In this document: positions 1 through 7,345 of the stretch, piece after piece
Numbering within the stretch: position 1 is the stretch's first letter
How the letters are laid out: the number at the start of each line of letters is the position of its first letter
Position numbers and translations under genes: made by a program
Notes under the pieces: model-generated
What the model saw: only the letters and a program-made list of their open reading frames with translations
Databases searched by the model: none
What the model was told of the DNA's origin: nothing
Origin: Methanobacteriota archaeon
Lineage (GTDB): Archaea; Thermoplasmatota; Poseidoniia; Poseidoniales; Poseidoniaceae
Direction: 5' to 3'
NCBI GenBank assembly: GCA_002707335.2
Contig: PAMN02000027.1
Span: 1 to 38,252, forward strand
Length of the DNA: 38,252 bases

Positions 1-2
1 AA

Positions 3-50
3 ATACAGGTCTTTTACAAAGATGGTAATTTGCATATAGCTGCTGATTGA
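3..50 (+). CDS. Possible C-terminal tail of an upstream gene (partial)
   Basis: An open frame enters from the left edge and stops at TGA 48-50, giving IQVFYKDGNLHIAAD. The stop lies 2 nt before the ATG of the next gene, which is the usual spacing for a translationally coupled pair. The piece is too short to assign to a family. The other two frames on this strand also stop within the first 40 bases, so this is the best but not a certain reading. Confidence 0.35.
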   Translation: MQVFYKDGNLHIAAD

Positions 51-52
51 AG

Positions 53-373
53 ATGTCTGATGTTCTTCTGATTGACGGCCTGTGTGGTTTATGCACTCGT
101 AGTGGCGCATTCTTACATAAGAGATTGCGAAAGAACCTAGAAATTTCAGAATTAGAATCTGAAAAGGGCAAACAAATTCTTGAAAGCCACAAAATAAACG
201 TTGATTCAGTTGTTCTTGTGCGTGGTGACAAAACATACATCAGATCTGCAGCCGCTATTCGTTGTCTATTGTATATGAAATGGAATTGGAGATGGATTTA
301 CCCATTTGCTTGGATAATTCCCCTTCCAATCAGAGACCTAGGTTACATAGTAATTTCCAAACTCCGAAAATAG
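53..373 (+). CDS. DCC-family (DUF393) thiol-disulfide oxidoreductase-like protein
   Basis: A small protein of about 106 aa with the family-defining N-terminal motif DGLCGLC (Asp-Gly then CxxC), followed by an Arg/Lys-rich helix and the ending typical of DUF393 proteins. The family has a thioredoxin-like fold and is thought to act in thiol-disulfide exchange; the substrate is unknown. An in-frame TGA sits at 44-46, so only TTG 47 or ATG 53 can be the start. ATG 53 is preferred because it follows the upstream stop at once. A T-rich tract follows the gene, so it probably ends the preceding transcription unit and is not part of the iron cluster. Confidence 0.75.
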   Translation: MSDVLLIDGLCGLCTRSGAFLHKRLRKNLEISELESEKGKQILESHKINVDSVVLVRGDKTYIRSAAAIRCLLYMKWNWRWIYPFAWIIPLPIRDLGYIVISKLRK

Positions 374-399
374 AATTTACTAAATCTTAAACTCTAATA

Positions 400-415
400 T
401 TTTTGTTTTATTTTT
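400..415 (+). terminator. T-rich archaeal-type terminator
   Basis: Downstream of the DCC gene the + strand reads ATTTTTGTTTTATTTTT, a run of T tracts without a strong hairpin, as expected for intrinsic termination by archaeal RNA polymerase. It separates the DCC gene from the promoter of the Fea1-like gene. Confidence 0.5.
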
Positions 416-473
416 ATCAAAATCACGCTCAGTGTAGCGTTTTCGGGTTGGAAATCAATGATTTCACGATAGT

Positions 474-489
474 TTTAGGGACACCTAAA
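474..489 (+). promoter_or_regulatory. Operator box 1: TTTAGG-N4-CCTAAA palindrome upstream of the Fea1-like gene
   Basis: The 16 bp TTTAGGGACACCTAAA form a perfect 6+6 inverted repeat with a 4-bp spacer, immediately upstream of a TATA-like element. The same palindrome occurs in three other places in the window, always in intergenic promoter DNA. TTAGG/CCTAA half-sites are typical of DtxR/IdeR/MDR1 metal-dependent repressors, so iron control is inferred. Confidence 0.8.
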
Positions 490-490
490 C

Positions 491-500
491 TTTATGTATA
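491..500 (+). promoter_or_regulatory. TATA box of the Fea1-like gene
   Basis: TTTATGTATA lies between operator boxes 1 and 2, about 40 bp before the ATG. Transcription would start near 520, inside box 2, giving a short leader. A bound repressor would flank the TBP site. Confidence 0.6.
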
Positions 501-507
501 TCCGACT

Positions 508-523
508 TTTCGGGCGACCTAAA
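508..523 (+). promoter_or_regulatory. Operator box 2, overlapping the predicted transcription start
   Basis: TTTCGGGCGACCTAAA matches TTTAGG-N4-CCTAAA with one mismatch in the left half-site. It begins exactly 34 bp after box 1, the same spacing as the two boxes before phnD, and ends 12 bp before the start codon. Confidence 0.7.
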
Positions 524-535
524 TCGAGATGATTA

Positions 536-1819
536 ATGATGAGTTTGAAAATAAAATCTATGCTAATGATGCTTTTATTGAGTTGCGCTGCTATGGCTGG
601 TTGCCTAGGCACTGACGACGAAGAAGAAAAGGATACAGAAGACCCTGCTGACGAAAAACCTGCTTGGTTAGACGCTTCAGATGCAGGCTATACCTATGCA
701 TCTGACGTTGACAACCACCGTTCTTTGATGAACGATCTGTGTGAAATCAAGGCTGCTGCAAGTTCTGACGGTGGATATGATTTTGCAGGAGCAAAGGCCA
801 TTTACACTGACGGTAAGAACGCTCCGAAAGACGATGGTTCCTACAGAACACTTGCAGGATTCGCTGCTGCAACTGGTAAGAACCACAATTATGATTCCTA
901 CTACGATATGAATGGATCCATTGGCGCACACATTATGGCTGCAATGGACGGTACTGGCGATTTCGATAACACCTCCGACACAGTAAGATACCAAGGTATC
1001 GCTAAACTAACAGTTAACATGGGAATGGTCGGATACACACTTCACGAACTAAACGCTGCAATCATTAAGGCAGAAGCCGGTGATTGGGGCACTGACAAGG
1101 CTCAACACGCATGGGACGAAGGATGGGCTTTCTTCCACGGACCTGATGAACACTATGGCTGTTCACCAGCTAAGGTAATGGAGAAGAGAGCAGCTGACTT
1201 CGGAACAGCAGACGCTGACGGAGTTGCAGCAACATTTGCAGCAACAGAGGCTGCTATGAATGCAGGATTGACTGCTCTACAAAATGAGAACATGCAAGGC
1301 GTAGTAGACGCTCGTGATGAAGTTCTAAAGAACCTAGTAATCGTTTACTCACAGGCTGTTCTAAAGTACACATCCAAGATGGACAGCAACACTACTGCTG
1401 AAAAGTACCAGGCTGAAGGATACGCCTTCTGGAAGGCTATCGAAGCATACGCTGCTCCACACATGCACGACGGTTGCTACAACATGGCAGTCGGACACAA
1501 GGTCATGATGATGGGAGAAATCGACGCATCTGCTTGTGACGCTTTCATCTGGACTAACGGTAACCAGGATCCTAATGGCACAAACGACACATGTTACAAC
1601 ACTGTAAACCACATGGTTTCCACTGATGCTACTGACGAAGCAGGCTGTGATGGATACAAATCCATGTACTACATGGACAATTATGCTGCTACAATGATGA
1701 ACAACGTACTAGATCTGACTGATGCTTCTCAACTAGGAACATCCTACGATGTTACAGCTTGGCTACAACCAGTTTGGGACCATTACGGAATCACCAGTTC
1801 AGATATCGGTTCAATGTGA
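536..1819 (+). CDS. Fea1/phytotransferrin-family iron-assimilation lipoprotein
   Basis: A 427-aa secreted lipoprotein. The signal peptide ends in a lipobox with lipidated Cys23 (AMAGC), followed by an acidic linker. Residues about 83-225 carry hallmarks of the Fea1 family (PF07692): AKAIYTDGKN, RTLAGFA, LHELNAAI, a strong HAWDEGWAFF motif (191-200) and a later EKR..DFGT. Family members such as algal FEA1 and diatom ISIP2A bind or concentrate ferric iron at the cell surface. It is first in a series with a FecBCD-type importer and a HugZ protein, and its promoter has two DtxR-like boxes, so an iron-capture role is well supported by context. Codon choice (AAG, AAC, GCT) differs from the AT-rich neighbours and suggests high expression. 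ATG 536 or 539 could be the start. Family assignment is from remembered motifs, not a search. Confidence 0.8.
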   Translation: MMSLKIKSMLMMLLLSCAAMAGCLGTDDEEEKDTEDPADEKPAWLDASDAGYTYASDVDNHRSLMNDLCEIKAAASSDGGYDFAGAKAIYTDGKNAPKDDGSYRTLAGFAAATGKNHNYDSYYDMNGSIGAHIMAAMDGTGDFDNTSDTVRYQGIAKLTVNMGMVGYTLHELNAAIIKAEAGDWGTDKAQHAWDEGWAFFHGPDEHYGCSPAKVMEKRAADFGTADADGVAATFAATEAAMNAGLTALQNENMQGVVDARDEVLKNLVIVYSQAVLKYTSKMDSNTTAEKYQAEGYAFWKAIEAYAAPHMHDGCYNMAVGHKVMMMGEIDASACDAFIWTNGNQDPNGTNDTCYNTVNHMVSTDATDEAGCDGYKSMYYMDNYAATMMNNVLDLTDASQLGTSYDVTAWLQPVWDHYGITSSDIGSM

Positions 1820-1836
1820 GATTGTCCTCCTCACAT
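1814..1836 (+). other. Small hairpin over the stop codon of the Fea1-like gene
   Basis: ATGTGAG (1814-1820) pairs with CTCACAT (1830-1836) across a 9-nt loop; the stem includes the TGA stop. It is the first of two tandem hairpins in the intercistronic gap. Confidence 0.5.
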
Positions 1837-1849
1837 AGCTCAAAATCTA

Positions 1850-1889
1850 GGGGTGGCTGGTTAAACGCCAACCACTAACCAGCCACCCC
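1850..1889 (+). other. Perfect 14-bp stem-loop between the Fea1-like gene and the next gene
   Basis: GGGGTGGCTGGTTA (1850-1863) is exactly complementary to TAACCAGCCACCCC (1876-1889), with a 12-nt loop. No T tract follows and the next gene starts 17 bp later on the same strand. It is better read as an mRNA 3'-end stabiliser or attenuator that allows high expression of the first gene than as a full terminator. Confidence 0.75.
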
Positions 1890-1905
1890 ACTCGGAGCGA
1901 TTACC

Positions 1906-4239
1906 ATGAGATTGATTTGCCCACTTATTTGTGCGCTTTTCATGTTCACGATTATCCCTTTAGAGATAGCAATGGCAGATTCTAATGATGAAGGCAATTT
2001 GTTTAGTTTATACGGCAATTTGTACGATGAGGAAGGTAACCCTGCTGCAGAAACCTCAATGAAACTTGTTCCGAGAGGATCGATATGGGCAGATGGGGGT
2101 ACTTACTCAATAGAAAATATATCTGAAGGTGAATACACTGTAAGAGCCTATTTCATGAACAATGGGCATACGGTAGTATACCGAACAATATACATTGATT
2201 CAGATACAGAACTTGACTGGCAAGTAGGTAAAAACTGGGCCACTGGAAAGTTATACGACAATGCCGAACAATTAATCGAAAACCCAGATTTGACCAATGT
2301 CAAGTTAATAGAGACAAATGAATCTGAGACTACAGATAACGGGAGATTCTCCTTGGGCCCATATGAAATTGGTAATTACTACACATTAAGAGCTTATTAT
2401 GGAGATATTGATCATTCTACACAGTTTGTCCACTTCAAAATGCAGTCAGGTTCTGCGACTGAATTTGACATCAATGATTTTGAATTCTATCATGGTAAAA
2501 ATAGTCGATATGGTTTCGTAAAAGATTCAGCAGGTAATTCAATGCCAGGAGTGACCGTAAGCAACGGAGATCAAACTGTTACTACTAACTCAGATGGATT
2601 TTACCTGCTACAAAACCTAGAGATAGGTATTGAAAACAATTTTACATTTATGCATGGAGAAAACGAGGTTGCTCCGCCAATAACGGAAATAATCACATCT
2701 GGAGAAGGATGGATGAACAACACCGGCACGATTGAAATTAATCTACCAGGTAATGCATCATTTACTACACAGGTCCAGGTTATTGAAAAGAATAAACCAT
2801 TTTTGATAGAATGGAATGGCGGTGCCTATACAGAATCATATTCACTTTACAGGAATGGTATAATTACATACTCAGGTACGAAGAGTGAGTACTCATTCAC
2901 ACCTCAACAAACTGGAAATTTTGAATTTACATTAGTAGCTGAAAATAATAATGGCACAACTGAGACTTTCAAGACCCTAGTTCTGATGGTGCTCCCTGAA
3001 CAATCAAGTTCAGATTTGTGGGCAGTAGGTATGTATTGGAATTATACTGTTGATTACTTTCCTTCCAGTGATAATCAAAATATTACGATGACTGCGATTG
3101 GTAAAGAAACTGTTACGGACGCATTTGGCTTCGAAAGAGATTCATTTGTGATTAGAATGTCAGGATCACATTATGAGGATGAAGAAAAATCCTACAGATG
3201 GGTAGATACTCAAAATCTACTGTATCTGCGCACATATTGGGTCGATGACCCAGACTCATCGTCATATTTCCAAGAAGGCACTCTAGGATGGGATTTCACT
3301 GATGCTAATGGAAACAAAACTGATTTATTTTCATTAGAAAATGGGTCAAATCTCCATTTTAATAGAACCAATATCATAGGTGTTCCTGGTCATCCCAATG
3401 GATACGATGACACACAAAATTCCATCCAAGTAACTGACAATGTGGTTATCACTACTGCTGCAGGAACATTTTCTACAACATATATTTGTATTATCGATAA
3501 TAATGACGGAGTAAAATCATGGGAATTATGGTATAATGACACTGTAAGAAACTGGGTAAAGAAAATCGATCGGCTCCCAGGTTCTCATTCGGATTCCGTT
3601 GAAATGGAACTGACTTCATTTGTCGTTCCAGTTACACCTCAATTTATTACTGAAGATTCTAATATATCTACAAAGAATCATCTTATCGAATGGGCTTCCT
3701 TCCAGGGTGCCTCTTCATATGAACTTCTTCACAATGGAGAAGTCGTATATTCGGGTTCTAACACGTCTTTCGAAATCAGAAATAGCGAAGACGGAAGGTT
3801 TGTCTATCAAATCAATGCAATAATATCTCAAAATTACAAAATTACAGGAGACATTTTGACTCTAGATGTATTTTACATTCTACTTCCGCCTGTCTTGGAA
3901 ACGAATGTAGATACAATTACTGAAGGAGAGAAATTGAAGTTATCATGGAATCCTGTGGAGGATTCAATTTGGTATTCAGTAATTGTACAAAATGACGATA
4001 ATTCACCTGTGGAAGTGTACAACGGCTCTAAAACAGAATTTACTACATCTGACCTAGATGTTGGATTAAATAGAATTAGGATTAGTGCTGGATCTTCTGA
4101 TGGAAAAGTTTCTGAATTATCCGATTCGATATTCATCAAGGTAGAACCTGAAGAGGATTCTGGTTTACCATCAATTGGTATTTTGGCATCTATATTCTGC
4201 GTTTTAGCAGCGGCTTTTGTTCTAAAAAGAAATGATTGA
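1906..4239 (+). CDS. Large surface protein with carboxypeptidase-regulatory-like and Fn3/Ig-like domains and a C-terminal anchor
   Basis: A 777-aa exported protein of unknown function. An N-terminal signal peptide (about residues 1-24, ending IAMA) is followed by three beta-sandwich units resembling carboxypeptidase-regulatory domains (near residues 33-110, 111-190 and 198-260, each with an x-DGFY/GRFSL-like strand). A Fn3/Ig-like unit, a central unrecognised domain starting WAVGMYWNY (about 370-560), and two more Fn3-like units follow. The C terminus has an acidic linker, GLPSIGILAS, a hydrophobic helix and KRND, closely matching the end of the 634-aa protein at 17548-19452. It sits between the Fea1-like gene and the FecB-type gene, so a role in surface iron handling is possible but rests on position only. 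Confidence 0.75.
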   Translation: MRLICPLICALFMFTIIPLEIAMADSNDEGNLFSLYGNLYDEEGNPAAETSMKLVPRGSIWADGGTYSIENISEGEYTVRAYFMNNGHTVVYRTIYIDSDTELDWQVGKNWATGKLYDNAEQLIENPDLTNVKLIETNESETTDNGRFSLGPYEIGNYYTLRAYYGDIDHSTQFVHFKMQSGSATEFDINDFEFYHGKNSRYGFVKDSAGNSMPGVTVSNGDQTVTTNSDGFYLLQNLEIGIENNFTFMHGENEVAPPITEIITSGEGWMNNTGTIEINLPGNASFTTQVQVIEKNKPFLIEWNGGAYTESYSLYRNGIITYSGTKSEYSFTPQQTGNFEFTLVAENNNGTTETFKTLVLMVLPEQSSSDLWAVGMYWNYTVDYFPSSDNQNITMTAIGKETVTDAFGFERDSFVIRMSGSHYEDEEKSYRWVDTQNLLYLRTYWVDDPDSSSYFQEGTLGWDFTDANGNKTDLFSLENGSNLHFNRTNIIGVPGHPNGYDDTQNSIQVTDNVVITTAAGTFSTTYICIIDNNDGVKSWELWYNDTVRNWVKKIDRLPGSHSDSVEMELTSFVVPVTPQFITEDSNISTKNHLIEWASFQGASSYELLHNGEVVYSGSNTSFEIRNSEDGRFVYQINAIISQNYKITGDILTLDVFYILLPPVLETNVDTITEGEKLKLSWNPVEDSIWYSVIVQNDDNSPVEVYNGSKTEFTTSDLDVGLNRIRISAGSSDGKVSELSDSIFIKVEPEEDSGLPSIGILASIFCVLAAAFVLKRND

Positions 4240-4264
4240 GAGCGGTTTTTGAGAAGGTGAAGTG

Positions 4265-5350
4265 ATGCGATACAAGGTTGTCATTTCGATTTTTCAAGCG
4301 ATTATAGTAATTGTGTGTGCAATTGGAATCTACAATTATGCATTAAAACAAAACACTGACGAAACAGGAGAAATAATTATCACAGATTCAAATGGAGTCA
4401 AACACTACTTTGATGAGCCGCCCAGTAGGGTTGCAATAACCAACACTTATGCAGGGACGGTAATGCGCATGCTAGACATAAACGAATCACACATTGTTGG
4501 TGTTTCTGGTGACTTTAGTGATGAAAAATTGTGGCCAGAGCTTTCAAAAAAACCTATGATTCAGCAATCGGCTCACTCAGAAATAGATTTTGAAGCTATA
4601 CTCGATTCAAGAGCCGACATATACATTGTATTTGCAAACAATGGGATGGTAGATACAGGGGGCATTAGAGAAAAATTAGAGCCTGTTGGTGTGAAAGTTG
4701 TTGCTCTTGATTTTTACAAATATGATTCATTGAGATATGAAATAGACGTTTTAGCAACAATGTTTGGAAAGGAAAACCAAAGAGACATTCTATTCAATGA
4801 GTTTGATGAAATTGAGTCGTTAGTAGAATCAAAGTTGGTATCTTTGGAAGATTCAAATCGACCACAAATAGTGATGGAACATCATGCTTCTCTGACTAGA
4901 GATCCTGTGGTTCTAACTGGAACATCTCAGTGGACAGATTTGATACAAAGGGCAGGAGGGATAAATGTGTTCGAGGATTTACCTGGACATACCACTCATG
5001 TTGACATGGAAGCAATTTTGGACAAAAATCCTGACATCTTGATGTTTGACGGAATTACATTTGACATAGGATACAACAGATATGATGATACTGGTACGAC
5101 TTGTGAGACTCACATGCAGCATATTGAGAGTAGATCAGGTTTCGAAGAATTAAACGCAATAAAGAATGATAAGATGTTAGTTCTTTCTGGTGAATTCGCA
5201 GGACCAATGATGATTCACGGACTACCAACATTAGCGAAATATCTTCATCCTGATTTATTCGAAGATGTCGATTCAGAATCATATTTGGATGCCTATTTCA
5301 CAAAATATCACGATGTAGAACGAATTGGCAAATTTGTTTGTACTACATAG
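4265..5350 (+). CDS. FecB/BtuF-type substrate-binding protein for ferric chelate, heme or cobalamin import
   Basis: About 361 aa, of the PF01497 periplasmic-binding family. An N-terminal hydrophobic segment (about residues 8-28) has no clear lipobox and probably acts as a membrane anchor. The mature part begins with the family pattern of a substrate line (ITDSNGVKHYFDEPPSRVAI), then DFEAILDSRADIYIVF, the later TGTSQWTDLIQRAGGINVF, and AILDKNPDILMF. It captures substrate outside the cell and delivers it to the permease encoded next. GTG 4262 and ATG 4265 are adjacent; ATG is preferred with GGTGA at 4256-4260 as ribosome binding site. The HugZ neighbour favours heme or iron, but the substrate cannot be read from the sequence. 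Confidence 0.88.
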   Translation: MRYKVVISIFQAIIVIVCAIGIYNYALKQNTDETGEIIITDSNGVKHYFDEPPSRVAITNTYAGTVMRMLDINESHIVGVSGDFSDEKLWPELSKKPMIQQSAHSEIDFEAILDSRADIYIVFANNGMVDTGGIREKLEPVGVKVVALDFYKYDSLRYEIDVLATMFGKENQRDILFNEFDEIESLVESKLVSLEDSNRPQIVMEHHASLTRDPVVLTGTSQWTDLIQRAGGINVFEDLPGHTTHVDMEAILDKNPDILMFDGITFDIGYNRYDDTGTTCETHMQHIESRSGFEELNAIKNDKMLVLSGEFAGPMMIHGLPTLAKYLHPDLFEDVDSESYLDAYFTKYHDVERIGKFVCTT

Positions 5351-5362
5351 GTGGTTGATCAA

Positions 5363-6517
5363 ATGGATTCAATCTCCCTGCAACACGTTGAGAAAGGAAA
5401 ATATCAACTTTTAATAATTTTAGGACTTGCAGTTTTTACTTTGTTATCGGCTGTTTTCGCATTGGGTCTGGGTTCATCATCTAATCTTGACATGGTTACT
5501 AGTTGGAAAATTGTAATTTCTGATACAAAGAAATTTTTTCTCAATATTGATACCGTAGCTGATAATTTGTGGTACAATTTGACCGCTTGTATATCATCAT
5601 CTTCTTGTGAAGACCGGTCTCTTTTGCATGGAATAGAACGTGAAGGCACGAATATCCAAAATGCGATAATTTGGGACTGGAGGTTTCCAAGGATTCTGAC
5701 TGCAATAGTAGGAGGCATTGCCCTGGCTGTAGCTGGAGCATTGATGCAAGGATGTTTGGGCAACCCATTAGTTTCACCGTTAACACTGGGAGTTGCTTCA
5801 GGTGCAGCTCTTGGCGCTGCGTTTGCAATCGTTCTTGGTTTCACAATATTGTCTATTCCTGAACTCGCAATTGTTGCTAATGCATTCTTTTTCTCTCTGG
5901 TTGTTGTTACTATTATCATTCAGTTAGGTAAAATCCGTTCAATTAGCGCTGAATCATATATTCTTGTTGGTATTGCGATTACATTCATTTGCGGAGCTAT
6001 TGTGTCAACAATGCAATATTTTGCTACAGATGCTCAGTTATCCCAACTCGCACATTGGTCATTTGGAAGCCTATCTAGGCCTAGCGGTGGAAATGTAATA
6101 TTGATGGGTCTAATTCTGGCATCATTACTTCCAACCGCACTTAAATGGTCTTGGGACCTTAACACACTCTCAATGGGAGGTGATGAATTTGCTATATCCA
6201 CAGGAGTAAATCCAAGTAAAATCCGTAAAAATATTCTCATTGTTTCGGCTCTTATGACATCTATTGTGATTGCTTTCACAGGTTTGATTGGTTTCGTTGG
6301 ATTAGCAGCACCCCACATGAGTAGACTTATTGTGGGTAATGATTTTAGAAAATTAATTCCATGTTCGGGATTATTCGGTGCTTTTTTGATGATTTTTGCG
6401 GATACATTGGGTAGAACTCTTTTTGCTCCAATTGTAATTCCTGTGGGTGTTATGCTTTCGATAATAGGGGGTCCTTTTTTCATGTATTTATTGCTCAGGC
6501 GAGGTGGTCATCATTAA
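5363..6517 (+). CDS. FecCD-family ABC transporter permease
   Basis: A polytopic membrane protein of about 384 aa. Diagnostic FecCD segments include GALMQGCLGNPLVSP, LGVASGAALGAA, TGLIGFVGLAAPHMSRL and the C-terminal PVGVMLSIIGGPFF. It forms the inner-membrane channel of the importer, probably as a homodimer because only one permease gene is present. The stretch between the first and second membrane helices (about residues 25-95) is longer than usual and contains two close Cys residues. ATG 5363 is chosen over GTG 5351 because GGTGGTTGATC (5350-5360) just upstream resembles the archaeal Shine-Dalgarno sequence. Its end overlaps the ATPase gene by 14 bp. Confidence 0.92.
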   Translation: MDSISLQHVEKGKYQLLIILGLAVFTLLSAVFALGLGSSSNLDMVTSWKIVISDTKKFFLNIDTVADNLWYNLTACISSSSCEDRSLLHGIEREGTNIQNAIIWDWRFPRILTAIVGGIALAVAGALMQGCLGNPLVSPLTLGVASGAALGAAFAIVLGFTILSIPELAIVANAFFFSLVVVTIIIQLGKIRSISAESYILVGIAITFICGAIVSTMQYFATDAQLSQLAHWSFGSLSRPSGGNVILMGLILASLLPTALKWSWDLNTLSMGGDEFAISTGVNPSKIRKNILIVSALMTSIVIAFTGLIGFVGLAAPHMSRLIVGNDFRKLIPCSGLFGAFLMIFADTLGRTLFAPIVIPVGVMLSIIGGPFFMYLLLRRGGHH

Positions 6518-7325
6518 CAAAATCTTGGATGTGACAAACCTCAACTTTTCATGGGGGAGTAATGAAGTTTTGAAAGACATTAGTTTCTCTATGAAATCCA
6601 ATGAGGTTGTTGCGATATTGGGTATTAATGGTGCTGGAAAATCTACCCTAATCAAATGCCTAAATAGAATACTATCGCCAAAATCTGGAGATATACATAT
6701 TCGCCCTCATTGGAGTAATTTAAAAGAAACTAATCTAATCAATATCTCATCACTCGATCTTGTCGAGATATCAAAAACGATGTCATATGTACCACAAAAT
6801 GTTGCAACAAGTTTCCCCATGGATGTATTCGACGTAGTACTTCTTGGTCGCAAGCCACACCTAAGTTGGAGAATCAGTGATGAAGATAGAGACAAAGTTA
6901 GCGAAACTTTGAGGTATCTAAATCTAGAAGACTTTGCTTTTCGAAAGTTTAATCAGATATCAGGAGGAGAAAGACAAAGAGTAATTATTGCTAAGGCAAT
7001 TGCCCAAGATCCTAATTTGTTTTTATTTGATGAGCCAACAAGTGATTTAGATCTTAAAAATCAAATACAGATTATGAAATGTATAAGAAAAATAATCAAA
7101 GATAAAAACAATTCAAAATCTGCCTTAATTGCCATACATGACATAAATATAGCAGCAAAGTATTCAGATAAGATTCTCCTATTGAATAATGGTTCTATTA
7201 TGGCATATGGCCCGCCGTCTCAGGTCCTTACCGAGGAAAATATTGCAGAGGTATTTGGTGTAAAATGTTCCATTTCCTCAGTAGATAAGCATTATATTCG
7301 CGTTGATGTAGACGATGAAATCTAA
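6504..7325 (+). CDS. FecE/FhuC-type ABC transporter ATPase
   Basis: A 273-aa ATP-binding subunit that powers the FecB/FecCD importer. Walker A is GINGAGKST, the Q-loop is YVPQN, the signature is ISGGERQR, Walker B is LFLFDEPTSDLD, and the switch histidine lies in AIHDINIA. GTG 6504 gives a 14-bp overlap with the permease, pointing to translational coupling; a later TTG at 6525 is an alternative start. The C-terminal segment after the ABC core (YGPPSQVLTEENIAEVFGV) is typical of FecE/BtuD-like subunits. Confidence 0.92.
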   Translation: MVIINKILDVTNLNFSWGSNEVLKDISFSMKSNEVVAILGINGAGKSTLIKCLNRILSPKSGDIHIRPHWSNLKETNLINISSLDLVEISKTMSYVPQNVATSFPMDVFDVVLLGRKPHLSWRISDEDRDKVSETLRYLNLEDFAFRKFNQISGGERQRVIIAKAIAQDPNLFLFDEPTSDLDLKNQIQIMKCIRKIIKDKNNSKSALIAIHDINIAAKYSDKILLLNNGSIMAYGPPSQVLTEENIAEVFGVKCSISSVDKHYIRVDVDDEI

Positions 7326-7345
7326 AAATAAATTAAAGTGATAAT

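Noticed and set aside
441..455. TTTCGGGTTGGAAA as another operator
   Set aside because: Only the left half resembles the box; the right half lacks CCTAAA.
677..994. Long antisense frame inside the Fea1-like gene
   Set aside because: Low-complexity Val/Ser/Cys protein with no motif; it is opposite a gene with clear signal peptide and family motifs, and has no promoter of its own.
5404..5919. 171-codon minus-strand frame over the FecCD permease
   Set aside because: Mirror frame of a membrane-protein gene; composition (Ala/Thr/Ile) follows from the permease codons.
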